Source of the DNA: Onchocerca volvulus
Lineage: Eukaryota; Nematoda; Chromadorea; Rhabditida; Onchocercidae
Direction of reading: 5' to 3'
Length of the DNA stretch: 64,000 bases
Assembly (NCBI GenBank): GCA_000499405.2
Contig: HG738137.1
Coordinates: 1,302,001 to 1,366,000 of the forward strand
In this document: in pieces, positions 34,476 to 47,200 of the stretch
Numbering within the stretch: position 1 is the first letter of the stretch
Layout: each line of letters starts with the position of its first letter
Notes under the pieces: generated by a model
What the model saw: the letters and a program-made list of their open reading frames with translations, nothing else
What the model was told of the DNA's origin: nothing
Databases searched by the model: none
Made by a program: the position numbers and the translations under genes

Positions 34476-37400
34476 TAGTAATAATGAAATGATATTGAAA
34501 CAATATCAGTGTTATCATTATCATTAATATTATTGAATAAAAAAAAAAAGCCCAAAGATGAAGTTCATAAAAGAAAAAAGTTATTTATAATCATTTTTGT
34601 CATTTCTTTAATCATTACCATTTATATAGAACTGCAAAAATCAATCGAAGAAAGAAACGGAAGCGATTATTCTGAAGCATGAAAGCGAAAAAAAAAAGAT
34701 GGAAGTTTTTCAATCTTGAAAATTAAAGAAATTTGATTTTAAAGGAAGAAATGAATTTCATCAAAAAACTGTTCACTTATTGTACACAAAATTTTCTCAA
34801 AAACATCAAATTCATCCCTTTCCCTAAGCTTTTCGTCTTTTTATATCATTGAATGTGGAAATATTCAAGATTGTAAGAACAAAAAAATTTCGATAAAAGA
34901 TAGAAATTCAAATTTCGCTTTTTTCCTCAGTTATACTTGGCTACTCGCTTACTTAACATTTCCCTTGAGGCTCATTTAGCATCGTAAAAGCGAAACATCT
35001 GTCTCTTTTCGTTTTTCGAAATTATGCTCTGGATCATTTTAAATTTTGATTAATGTATCATTGTTTCAATTTTAATTTTATTTTCTAAAAGTTTTACTTG
35101 CTCAAATAGCAATTTCTAACTCTGTTTTTTCATTTCCCAAATTTTATTTTACAAAAAATGTCTCTATTTTTTGGATATCATTTTGCAATTATCAAAATCG
35201 TTTTTAGGTATGAATATTTACCGGCAATGCATTTCTTTTTCAGTATTTCTTTCGGTTGACTAAACTTGATTTACAAATATGTGATTCTAATTCAAGTAAT
35301 TTTAATTCTAAAATTATACCGGAGAATTGTCATCAATATTTCATCAATTATAATAGACGAGAAACTATTCAATTGCAATCATTAAGTTGTCTCCATGGAT
35401 AACAACCAGAAATCATATTACGCATGCAACATTTTCTATGTTTTATTTAATTAGATCACTAATTATTTAGTTTTAATCCAATTAGTCCCGGTTCTTGACA
35501 TGAATATACATATATTTCAGGAAATTTCTTGTAACATTTCTGATAGATAACTCATAGTGATCACTGTATAACTAAATTCAGTTGTTTCGAATTAATTATT
35601 CTTATTACCGGAAACATTTCAATGTCCAATACTTTCTTCTAGTTGGTCGAATTCAATCAATAATTGTATAATTCTAATCCGAAATTAACTTTAATATTGT
35701 CAATTTACCAAATAAATTCATCATTTCTTATTCCCGATGCACAGATATTTTCGTTTTTCAAACACAGCTAATTAACTTGAGGACTGAATGATTTGTAATG
35801 ATAATGAACGAGAGAAAAAATAAGGAAAAAATTGATAGAAATAAAAGAAATTTTGGAATTTTGATTATGAAAGATTGTAAAAAGGAAGAAAAAGAGGAAA
35901 AAGGAAGAGAACTGAAGAACCGGAATAAGCATATGATGAAAATTCGAGATTTGTCTAGACGGAGGCATGGCGCTGACATCGGCAACTAATTTACAAAAAT
36001 TACAAGAAAGGCAAATTAAAATGCTAAGATTTGAGAAAAAATTTTTGATATTTTCGTGAAAACTGAAATTGATCGATTTTTGCATGAATAATAATTTGCT
36101 TCGTGTACTTGTTAAGTGTAAAGAAATGGATGGTAAATTCTTAATTTCAAAAAGTGAAGTAGTTCAACGACTAAATTGAAACTTTGGATTTAGAAAAAAA
36201 AATTTATAATTTTAAAAATTTAAATTAAAATTTTCAAGAGTCAAATTGAAATTTTCAAAACTCGGAATTAATCAAGACTTGTTTCAATTGAGAGGGAGGG
36301 GGAGGCAAATAATTGCAAGCTAGTATTCAGATATGATTGTAGCAAAATGATATAATGATAAATAATTTTCTGCATATTCTTTGAAAAAGAATCCATTTTC
36401 ATCATTAGAAAAATAAAAAAAAGACTTAAATTTTCTCAGTTTTATTTGAGAACAAAAGTAAGTTAATAACAAGAATAAGTTAATAAATTCAAGAAAAGAG
36501 CGAAAAATGTACGAAAGGATTTTATATTAATATTAATTTATTCATAATAATTAAAAATTTATGTAAAAAATTAATATTCCAATGTAATTGACATTGAAAT
36601 AGAAAAAATCCAAATTTGAATGTTATTAATTTCATCCTTTCATCACTTTATAGCAAATTCCTTCTAGTATTCCTTATTTCTGTCTTTGTTTTAAAATTGC
36701 TGCGAAGAATGTAAACAATTTTAATTTCATTTTAGTTTAGCATTTTATTTCAGAATTGTATTTAACAAAATTTCATTTTAATGCAACTAATTTCTTCGTT
36801 TTCTTTTTTTTTTTTCTTTTTAATGATAAGCCAGATATTCTCGGAAACAAATTGATGGCCTGAGAAAAGAAAGAAAAAATGAAGAAAAGGAGCCTATGCT
36901 TCTCGTCGGGTTAAAAATTATCCAAAACCAAAGAAAAGCTTTTTATTAGTGAATGTGAAGAGTTGTTCAGTATGAATGGTATACACGTTTGCGGCATGTG
37001 ACATGCAAAGAACTGAATCGAAACAGATGACAAATGACATCTATTGATGGGACAATTAAAAGAAGAAAATTTGTAAAGCTAATCAAATGTCTCGCATTCG
37101 TTACAAATAACAGAAGCACGAAGTATATTTCGAAATAAATTTGATTAATTAAAACTTAAGCAAAAAAAAAAAAGACTCAAAAATAGATTTTGATTAAGAT
37201 ATAAAACAAAAAAAAAAAAAAAGAAAATAAACTTATTTTGGGGATGTTGCATTTCTCTTTAGTTAAGAAAAAAAAAAACGATGATTATGATTCATCATGT
37301 TAATTGAAAAAGAAAAGAAGAAATTTAAATTCTAAATATAAAAAAGAAAAATGATTTAATTATTGCTTCTAATGCTTTAACAATTACGAAATTTAAATTT

Positions 37401-40400
37401 TTATTAATTACTAGTAAAATATTTCACTGTTGATCAGCTGTTCTTGAAAAGCTTCGAGATGTTCCTAAACCTTGAAATTAATTGCTACCACTACCATCCA
37501 CCATTATTCATTACTTTGTTTGCAATAGAATTTTGCTTTGTATAGCAATTTGTTATTTTGTTTAATGGCAAATTGTTAAATTTCAGAATCCATCGAAGTT
37601 ACTTCCAATGCTTCCTTCACATTTCATTTTTTTGTCCACTCCTTCGATACATATGCATATATTTATGTTAAAATTAATTCATTACATTTGCTGTCATATT
37701 AATACCAGTTTGAATATTAATTGCACAAATAATTTCAGATTTATATAAATCATTAAGAAATATTTTCTAGATTACATTAAATTTGAATAAAAACAATGAA
37801 ATTTAATTTTACAGAATGCTTTATTTATATTTAGTGAAACAGCTGTATTAAACTAGCTAAAACATCCCGTTCATTTATGCATATTTTTGCTCATATTTAA
37901 CACATTTAATAATTAAAATATTTTCTGCTAAAGGAGCAAGCAAATAAACCAAATAAGTGAGTAAATAAATTAAGCAAATAACTATAGTAAATTTGAGAAC
38001 AAAAGCCTTAATTACCTATATTTGAGATAAAAATTTCTTCACAATGTATTATTCCAGTTGATGGGATTATTTTCCACAAAGATAATTATAATCGTGTTCG
38101 ATAAGGATAATCGCGATAATTATGCTTCCAGATAAACAAATAACATCATCAAGCGTATTTAGAAGTGAATAAATTGTAATGGATTATTTTAAAAATTAAA
38201 TTTAAATTTAAGTATCCTTGAAAATCTGCAAAATTTTGCATTTTTAATCTTATTCTTTTCGAAAATTATTATCATTTTATGGAAGTCATTGCCTCTGTCA
38301 TACAAATTTCAGCATTTAATTTCCTTCTTTTCGAATTCCAATTCAGTCGCATAAAAATTTCATATCAAAGAAAGCAGAAAACAATATTTTTTTTTTTGAA
38401 TCTAATTTTGTAAGATTTTAAATTTCAAGTCTCAAGTACCATGCCTTTTATAAATAACAGCTTGATTTTATAACAAATTAAGTGAGTATGATTTAAGTAT
38501 GAAATGTCCAGTTTTAAAGATTATATTTTGGTCCAAAAAAATGACCTTCAACTGAAGTGGGCCTACTGATCAACAGCTTATAGGATTATCTATAATTGAC
38601 CTTCGTCCACCAGTCATTTTGTCTATACATCATTGACAGGTTTGGATGGATACAACCGAAATAGTAAACAGATGAAATTTGACAAATAAATAAACAGCTC
38701 TAAAATTTCAATTTATTCAGATTTTATTTGGTCATAAACGAAATCTCCAATCAAAAAAAAAAAAAAAAAGATTAAAAAATAAGATTGAAAAGAGAAGAGA
38801 GAGAAGATAATAAAGAAATTATCGACAATATCTCATGTCTTTATACTTTTTTTACAAAATGAGTGCATAATATATAAAGGATATTTATGTTTAAGATATA
38901 TATATATTAAAAAGTTCAAAATATTTCAACTAAATTTTCGAAAAAAATTCAAAAATTGATTCAAATTAAGCAGAAGTAAAAACTAACCTTATCTAAACTG
39001 TTGAAAAAATTCTGAATCATCGTCACTGGAAATGATGTAAATCGATTTTCCGAAATATCTATCATCCGAAGCATTGGTAAAATTTCCCGCGAATGTGCAG
39101 GTAATGAGGAAAGTTGATTTCCGGATAGATTTAGAAATATCAGCTGTGCGAATTCATTGGGTAATTTTTGCGGTAAATATTCAATAAAATTATATCCCAA
39201 ATGTAGTATTTTAAGCTTTGTCATGTTAGCTGTCAACCAGTGCCCGATATCAGTAATATGATTCTCGTTGAGATGCAAAATTTCCACACTTTCTCGAGCT
39301 ATTCCGAGACATTCCGAATGAAAGTGCTCAAAATTGTTACGTGACAGATCCAGTTCACGTAGCGTTGCTGCCGTTTTTAACGAATTGAAGGAAAGTGCAT
39401 TGGGGTTAGTACCGAGATAATTACCAGCAAGGAACAGTCGACTAACATTCGATTTAGCGAATATCTCGGGTTCTATTTCGACAAGCGCATTATCACTGAG
39501 GTCAAGAGTCATCAGGGAGCTTAGATAATTACGTAATGCATTTATGGGCACCTTTCCAAGCATATTGCCGGCAAGGCCAAGTTGATATAGAGAATTGAAT
39601 TTATCCAAAGCTAAATCATTTACGGCTCCCAAACTTAAGCCACATTCATTTAGCTCTAATCGTTCCAGTTGTGGAATATCAGCAAAAAGTAAATTTAACT
39701 GTGATGCTGGTACTCGATTACCATCCAAATGAAGAGATTTCAAGTTTTTTAAATCACGTAACAAATTTGTGGTAATTTCGGTAATATTATTATGGGCTAG
39801 TGATAGAACTTGCAAATTTTTGAGATATGCAAAAGTACCTGTTGGCAGGACACTGAGTAAATTCTTCGCTAAATTGAGCTCTTTTATGGATGATACGCCA
39901 GAAAATATAGAAACTGGCAAGTGCTGAATTCGATTTTCTCGAAGATCGAGTACTTCTAATGTGTGTAATTTTAAAGCACGACTAATTGCTGGAATTGCGC
40001 AATTGACAAGTCGTAAGATACGTAAATATCGCAACTGATTCAAATTATCATCCCAGAGAAGATAATTTGGACGATCTAACGGTGCTTCAACATCCAGAAT
40101 TGTCACTTCTCTAGGGATTTGTTTTAGAAGTTTAGAAAATGCTATCTGTTCTAAACCACCTTCATGACAGAATACAGAAATTTCCGTAATACTTTCAGTA
40201 GTACCATCATCCCAAATAACATGCTCACATTCACAAAAATTTGGACATTGTAAACTTGAAATTTGAATATTATTTGTATCACGATGAAATCGCCTGGTAT
40301 TATTCTGATAATGTTTAATCTTCGAAATAGATTTTATCTTACGATTTTTGACATCCTTGGCAGTATCAAAAACAGCATCAGTAGTAGTAGCCTTAATTGT

Positions 40401-40487
40401 TGGCCAAAAATTAGCTACAGTGCAAAAAGCAATAATAACAATAACTGTAATTGATTGAACAGATGGACAACGATTAGCAGGAATCAT
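32428..40487 (-). CDS. extracellular leucine-rich-repeat single-pass membrane protein
   Basis: Four exons, 40487-38988, 33364-33213, 32877-32718 and 32604-32428, give 662 residues. An N-terminal hydrophobic stretch (SITVIVIIAFCTVANFW) serves as signal peptide. Cys 81, 85 and 87 with a later Cys form an LRRNT cap. About 15 LRRs of the LxxLxLxxNxL type follow, for example LEVLDLRENRI, LQVLSLAHNNI, LMTLDLSDNAL and LIFLNLSGNQL. The last repeat, LDK|ANLRGNPLDC, is split across the 5.6-kb first intron. The LRRCT cap (CTCHVEELK...CC...C) lies at residues 510-559. A transmembrane helix spans about 573-596 (ITILFLFLMAFALTIALLIL), then a KRFERR stop-transfer and a 65-residue tail with a PPPPP motif near its end. 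This is the layout of nematode eLRR membrane proteins used in adhesion, matrix or neuronal patterning; the exact orthologue is not clear. The tail has no kinase, TIR or Ig domain. Confidence 0.9.
33365..38987 (-). other. 5.6-kb intron 1 of the LRR gene
   Basis: This intron is far longer than others in the window. It contains an (AAT)n microsatellite, A-runs and long AT-rich stretches. A GC-richer patch at 38535-38660 (GACCTTCAACTGAAGTGGGC and onward) could be regulatory. No nested gene was found on either strand. Confidence 0.7.
34420..34471. repeat. (AAT)n microsatellite
   Basis: About 17 uninterrupted AAT units lie inside the LRR gene intron, flanked by imperfect units. The tract is likely polymorphic. 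Confidence 0.95.
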
Positions 40488-42980
40488 CCGGAATAGTTGT
40501 TATTCCAATAGGAATTATCAACAATTATCTCTGGAAAAAATTGCTGAATGATCATTTTTAGAATTAAGTCAAAAGCACAACTTTTAATGTGTTGAATACT
40601 GAATCATCATAATTAAATCATCATTTTCCAATCATCTCACAACTAACTATTATCATCAAACAATAAAAATATGTACGAAATACATGTGCGCACCAAAAAA
40701 AAAAAACATCATATGAAAGACGACGATTGACAAGCCATAAGTGTTAGTTATTTCATCTAATTTTTTGGTTCAGAAAAACAGAAATTCAATTCATTCAATA
40801 AAATTTAAATTTTCACTCTTTCTTCCTCTTTGCTTTCATCCATTATTCATTTCCCTTTCCTCTTTCTCCACTTTTTTCTTTTTCTTTTTGTGGCAATCAA
40901 ATTTCAAAATTTGTCCCTTTTCTTATTTCGTATTTTTTTTCCTTTAAATTATATTTTTTCATTAAACGAAGATGAAAAATCTTAAATATCTGTTTTGTTT
41001 GAAGCAAAGAAAAAAAAGGGAAAAAGCATGAAATCACTGACAAATTTTAAAATTTAACTACATCACTTATCAAATATTGTATGGGAAAACAATAAACATA
41101 ATTATAATTCGACGAATCTTTATTATTGCTGATAATACTAATTAAACAAACTTGATTTATCGTAAAAACGAGCTTAATTTTAATTTAAATATATATAGTA
41201 GCAATTAATGAAAGCAAAAGAATGGATAAAGAAGCTTAATGGTTGCTAGGATTTGCAATGGTTATAGTGTCAATTTTATTTTAATATTGTTTGGCTCAAT
41301 TCCTTCTCTTGGCCCGTCCCTTCTTCTCCCACGTAACGGGCGTGGTCAAAAAGATAGGCCTGACCAAATGACCTTTACTCCTCCTACATTATCATCTACT
41401 ACTATTACTAGTACTACTACTACTATTACTATTATTACCTTTATCACAACTGAATTATTGAGCGGTTAGCTCGTTTGATCTTGCTTCATACACCAACTGA
41501 TTACACGAATGGATAACATTTGCATAATGAATGCGTGTGTTTGTGTTAGTGAAGTAATATGATACAAATATCCATTCAGATAAATATGATCGGGTAATTT
41601 ATAACAAAACAAAGTAAGGTAATGTTCTACGAGTAATTTCACAGAATAGCTATTTCATTTTTCTCATTCATAATTTTTATTATTATAAAAAATAATAATT
41701 TACATAGAAAGTCATTCCCGAAAAAAGAGCAAATTGCGAAATAAAAGAGAAAAAGTAAAAATAGAAGATAAAAATTTAAATAAAAACGGATGAATTAAAA
41801 TTAAAGCTAATAATGAAGAAATGCTGAGTAAAAAGGAAACAAAAGAATTGAATTTAAAGTTTAAATTCGATTCTTTTTTATTTTCAGTTTCATCAGTATT
41901 ATCCTACAAGATTAAGAGCTAGTACGGAAGAAATTACATATAGAAAAGAATTGGATTTAAGTCTATAAATTCTAATATTAAAATGGTTCGAGAGATGAAA
42001 ATTTGGAAATTTGAAATTAATAAGGAATCGTATGAATTTTTAAAAAAATAATCTATATATATATATTTTTTTTTTCAGTGAATTGGAATGGTTATAATCT
42101 ATTTTCAATTTGTTTGTAATACGGCAGCATTACTTCAAGTAAAATCAATGATAGATTCTTACTGATGATAATTCTGAAATATACTGGAATATCACCGTCA
42201 AAAGATGTTGCTTACCATTGACATAGTATAAACGATTTCCTAAACAATCTCATAGCATGTTTCATTTTAAACCTATTATTGATCAAATAAAAATTAATAA
42301 AGGAATGAAAAAAAATACGAAATGAATTTCAATTTGGATAAATGTGCATGCATTCAAAGCATTCAGCAAAAACATCTTCTTGGCCGTTTCACGGTACTTG
42401 TAGTAGTTTTACTCATCAACAATAATGATAATAATATAATTGGCAGGCAATCTAAATACTCGAAAAAGCAATGTCCTTGATCATGAAATAGTTGTCCTGG
42501 ATAATTTTCACTGTTGGAAAGAAATTTGCCATCAAAAATGATAGTTTGTTAATTGGAATTGATTTTATGTATTAATAAGTTTTCTTAAGCTTTATCAAAG
42601 ATTTCACGATTTATCGAAGAACAGGTGATTTGAGAAAAATTGACTGAATGTATTATTAACGAAAAGAAGACAAAATATGCTGAAAATACCTGCCATAAAA
42701 GTTAGCAAAGGAAAAAAAAGGATTGTTATAATCAATCCATTCGGTAGTAATTAATCGGAACTTGATCGATTAATAATTATTGTTCTTTTGATACATAGCA
42801 GGATATTAGTTGAATTCGGAATTAGTCAATGTTTGTAAAGCAATACAATTTTATAGCAATTTTCGCTTCATTCCTCTCAAAAAATTAAAAAATATGCTAA
42901 AAAATCTACTAAAAATTGAGTTAAAATTAGAAAAGTGCGATTTCTAACTAAAAAATAATACTTCCAACCAAAAATTGGTA
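40488..42980. other. 5' flank of the LRR gene
   Basis: The stretch holds the promoter of the LRR gene, with an A-run at 40696, a TC/T-rich tract at 40810-40950 and the GC-richer island listed separately. An (ACT)n-like microsatellite occurs at 41394-41440. No coding exon is supported. Confidence 0.45.
41315..41380 (-). promoter_or_regulatory. possible nuclear-receptor/KLF regulatory island upstream of the LRR gene
   Basis: The strand-reversed sequence 41375-41361 reads AAGGTCATTTGGTCA, two AGGTCA-type half-sites in direct orientation with a 2-base spacer (DR2-like). A third half-site TGGTCA (41343-41348) is inverted relative to TGACCA (41361-41366). GGGCGTGG at 41338-41345 resembles a KLF/Sp site, and CCACG/CGTGG (41329-41345) can pair as a short hairpin. 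The island is about 0.9 kb upstream of the LRR start codon and conspicuously GC-rich for the region. Function is inference. Confidence 0.4.
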
Positions 42981-43004
42981 TTTGCTTTTTTTTTCGATTT
43001 CTTG

Positions 43005-43225
43005 TTTGTTTAATAATGGCAATAATGACGAAAGCAGCGACAATAATTTTTGTAGCAGTTATTGTTTGTTTTTGTTGAATAGTAATAGTGGTCAAAGTAA
43101 TAGCAGTAACAGTTGTTGTAGTAACAATAAGAGTAAATGTTGTACCGTAACAGCATTACTATCGTTACAGTATTGTTACCGTAGTATTTGTTGTTATGGA
43201 TCGAGTGGTAAAAAATATTTGCCAT
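43005..43225. repeat. degenerate trinucleotide-rich tract
   Basis: The plus strand is dominated by AAT, AGT, GTT and TGT triplets with a period of three. It leaves an open frame rich in Ser, Asn and Cys (NNGNNDESSDNN, SNSGQSNSSNSCC) that has no ATG at its start. It is most simply an old microsatellite; a coding exon is possible but unsupported. Confidence 0.5.
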
Positions 43226-44040
43226 ATGTGTTAGTTATTCCCGAATATGCATCATGCATTTGCAAAAAAAAGAAAAAAAAAAGTAGATAAAATTAAAACG
43301 GCAAAGAATTAAAGGAAAAGAGTCAATTTTGAAGAAAATTAAATTAGCGTAAAAAAATGGAAAATGAAATAAAAAAAAACGAGTTCAAATTTATATTTAA
43401 TCGAATTATTAAAAAAGAGATTTCTGTTTAATTATACACTACCATCATGTTTTAACAAAAAATATTGTATTCGAAAAGTTATATTTCGAAACAGTTCCTT
43501 TGTCAAACTATTATAAAATTTTGGTTTGAAATATTTCGGATTAGGAAATCAATTTATAGAAATAAGATTAGTGGAAAAAGATGTACATACGACTCGAAAT
43601 CTGCAACCATCATCTAATTAATGAATACATATTTCATCCTAAATCCCAATTTTCCGTTTCATTTTTAAATTCTTATTTTATTGTCACTTCAGATTATAAA
43701 TAAATTTAAATCGAACAATAATTTTTCGCTCTTTCCTCTTTATTTAATGATTCTATCAAATATTCTATTCCTAATTTGTTTCTTTAAAAAATATTGTTTA
43801 TTTATTTTTAATTTGCTTCATTAAAAAAAAATATATTATCTGATTTCGCCTAATTTTTTGCTGCAGTTGCATTTCATCTTAGAATTAATGAAATCGATAA
43901 ATTGTCAACTATATAGAAAAACAAGTATTATCATTGTGCTATCATTTTTTTATCAACAGGAAAAAGTAAAAATGAAAAAAAAAAATTGACGTAATTAAAT
44001 CGATCGAATTTACTTAGAAGCTTTGTAGCAGACATAATCA
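43226..44040. other. gene-free AT-rich stretch
   Basis: A-runs at 43265-43285 and 43805-43835 and otherwise plain AT-rich DNA. No feature was seen. Confidence 0.4.
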
Positions 44041-44044
44041 CAAC

Positions 44045-44215
44045 TCAACTTAAACATTTGAGAATCAAAGTAATAATGTTGATTCTGACCGAGTGTTTGA
44101 TGCTGCATATTCCCGAGAATTTATTCTCCTGGGATCTCCTCTTGTCCAACACGCTGGAAATAGAAGGAATGGACATGTGCAATTGTTGCTTCCGAATGAC
44201 AGGCCGCGTAAACAT
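44045..44215 (-). CDS. small GC-richer ORF or isolated exon, 56 codons
   Basis: ATG at 44215 opens a frame through TGA at 44047-44045. It begins MFTRPVIRKQQLHMSIPSIS and continues SVLDKRRSQENKFSGICSIK. The part from 44215 to about 44090 is clearly less AT-rich than the flanks and has coding-like composition. The MSIPSISSVLDKR segment faintly recalls short hydrophobic repressor motifs at the N-termini of homeodomain proteins, but that resemblance is weak. A possible donor (TCG|GTCAGA, near 44092) would make it the first exon of a longer gene, yet no downstream exons were found before the LRR gene on this strand. It could also be a pseudogene fragment. Confidence 0.3.
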   Translation of the reverse strand: MFTRPVIRKQQLHMSIPSISSVLDKRRSQENKFSGICSIKHSVRINIITLILKCLS

Positions 44216-47200
44216 AATGCAGCCTTAATCTACAAATTTATAAATAAAACTATAACATAACAAATTCCCATATTCCAGCCATCGTTTTCATCATTTACCG
44301 CTTTTGAAACTGAATCCAGTATTTCGAAATAATTTTTAAAGTTTGAAACTTATGTTGATAAACTCACATTTATTTTTAAAATTTTAAAAACTTTCCAAAA
44401 AATCAATGATCGAATAATGCACTTATCTGATAAGAAATGATTGCCCAAATTTTATCTATCAAACAAGAATTCTATTATAAATGAAAAATAAATACATATA
44501 ATTTTTCGATTTTTATTTTCCGTAATAAATTATTTAACAACGTTACATCTTAATCAAAGAAATTTTTTTTTTTAATATGAACTATCATTTTTTTCAAAAA
44601 TGAATAACTATTTGCTATGGAGTGAAATTAAATTTTTAGACTTTCAGAATTTAATTTAAGCCTCAAAACTTCCAATAATCATCCAAAATTTTAAGACAAA
44701 ACTTCAAAATGTAGTTAATAATGAAAGAATCGAAAGAATAAAACAATGATTTTTATAACATATCTGCTTGAATGATTAATTAATGAGACTTTGCAAGAAG
44801 AAGAAAAAGTTTCGAAATCACACTTAATTTCATCCCTCTTAATCGTCGATAAATGCAACTTAGCAATCATTCTGATAAAAGATAACTTTCGAAGTTTATG
44901 GATTAATGAGATAAGATGAAATGAAGACGAAGTGAATGAATGACATATGGTTGAGTGTTCAGGATGGTGTGACAATGAATAATGACTTGCACAGGTGCTC
45001 TCTCCTTCATTCAACTATTATTCCAGTCTTCCTGGTAGTAGCCCAATAATAAAGTCAACTGAGCCTAAACTAATTGATAATGCATAAGCACTTAAAAATA
45101 GATTTATTTGTTTATTAAGAATTAAAGAAAAAGCCTTTTTCCCCTTCATCTGTTGGATACAACATTACTGTTTCAACATAATTAATTAGTTTTGGTTAAT
45201 TAATCAAGTCTCGGATAACTTATATATAAATAAATCTACATTTCGTGCATTAAAATTGTATTTATTTTTGAAAAGTTCTAGTCCTAACAACAATCTTGGC
45301 TCTAAATTTTACACTTTAACTTTAAGCTAACGATTTTAATCAATTTGCTTTCTATTGAATTCTTTAAAAATTGATTTATTTTAGCGGTAATAATTCTTTA
45401 TCAAGTTCACATCCCCGACTGAAAATGAATGATGGAATACGAAGAAACTATTGCAAGAAATTATAAGTCAATCGGCATTATTATGCATTCTATCCTTTAA
45501 AATTAAGCATAATTTCGATGTGAAGAAATGAAATGTCTTTGTGCTGTATCGTCTGAAAATTGAATTTAATATGAACATTTATTGTAATAATCAATTCAAT
45601 TTCGCGACAAAGCTTTTTTTGAATAATGCACATTTCAATTCGATCAAGAAAATCGCAAGCAATAAATGTAAGATTTTTTGCGTCATCAAAAAATCGGAAA
45701 AAATGAGCAGTTTTTCCGTAGATTACTTGTCAATAGGTGAATACATGAATTTTTTAATGTATATTTCTTAATAATAGTGCAATTATTTTTTGATATTAAT
45801 TGATCCATCATTATCCAAAGACAGATCATGCTATCAAGTAATTATTTAATTATTAAATTTAATTAAGCAAGTTTCTTTAGTGACAATAAAATACACAAGG
45901 ATTAAACATTTGCTTTCTTATCACACTATATGATGGAAATGCTAACTTGCAGTCTTATTAATTATTATTTAGTGCTAAATACCTGATAAATTTAGCCAGT
46001 GATATAAACTATTATATTTATTATTTCAATAGATTAATCTGGATATTTTGTTTAGCTCAATTTCGCTTAACAAAATAAAAAAAAAAAGATAAAAAGATGC
46101 TTCGCTTCTCTTATCACATTTATGTCATTTGTCTTATCAATTCCTATCATATACTTGCAATTAATTTTCCAATTCTTCTTCTTAAAATAAAAACTGAAAT
46201 TATTTTATGAATTAGTAATAAAAGTTAACAAAATCAAGAAGACACTGAAAGGGTATATATTCCTAAACCGGAAACATGGCGTTACATATGTATCATTATA
46301 GTGTCCTCCGGAGAGTAACCAAATGTTATTCATAATGATCTTTTTCCTGAGTTTGTTTCTTTTAAAGGAAAAGCTCAGAGCTAAATCTAAAAGTCGTAAT
46401 GATGATTGATGTAGTAGCACTAGCAGTAATAATAATAATATCAAATATACTAGGAATAATTAAGCAGACAGAAATAAACATTTCGCATATCAAGAAAAAG
46501 AATGCATCCTTTTCAGTATTACAATAAAACGAAATTCTTAAGTAAATGCAAAAATTATATAAGATGAAAAAAAAAAGAAAAGAAAAAGAATTGTCTCATT
46601 AGATACATCGGCAGTTTGCTAAATTAAATTAAAATTTCCAAAAAAATGTCAACTTTTAACTTATATAATAATGGCAAAGGAAGTAATAATTATATTATGA
46701 ATAATACAAATAATTTGTCTAAAGAATATTTCCTGGATGAGACTAAATATAGATAGGCAGATAAACATAGATGAATAGATAGATAGATAGATCGATCGAC
46801 TGATAAACAGATAAATAATCACAAGTCATCAATATTATTAAATTCTTGCTGCTCTGCGAAATTTATGGAATAAATTTTCGGAAATTTACCACATGACGAT
46901 AAATAGATTCACAGATGTACATTCTTCCTTCAATGCTATTAGCGTCATTAGCGTGAAATTATGATTCTTCTGGGAATCTGAATATAATGATTTTAGTTCC
47001 GTTTGACTAAAATTAAAATATTTTATGATACGATTTAAAGATATATATACTAATAGAAAAAATAAATAAATAAAAGATATGGACGAAAAACAAATAAAAC
47101 CAAATAAGTAATTTAGGTGCTTGTTGTTTTGAAAAAGAAAGAAAGAGAGAAGAAAGAAAAGATATATTAATAATAAAGAATCGATTGCAAATTGAAATTT

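Noticed and set aside
34358..34555. Open frame with a long poly-Tyr run on the minus strand
   Set aside because: It is the translation of the (AAT)n microsatellite and has no coding support.
35758..36085. Open frames on both strands inside the LRR intron, Lys/Glu-rich on plus and Phe/Ser-rich on minus
   Set aside because: They mirror a purine-rich/pyrimidine-rich tract, with low complexity and no splice partners.
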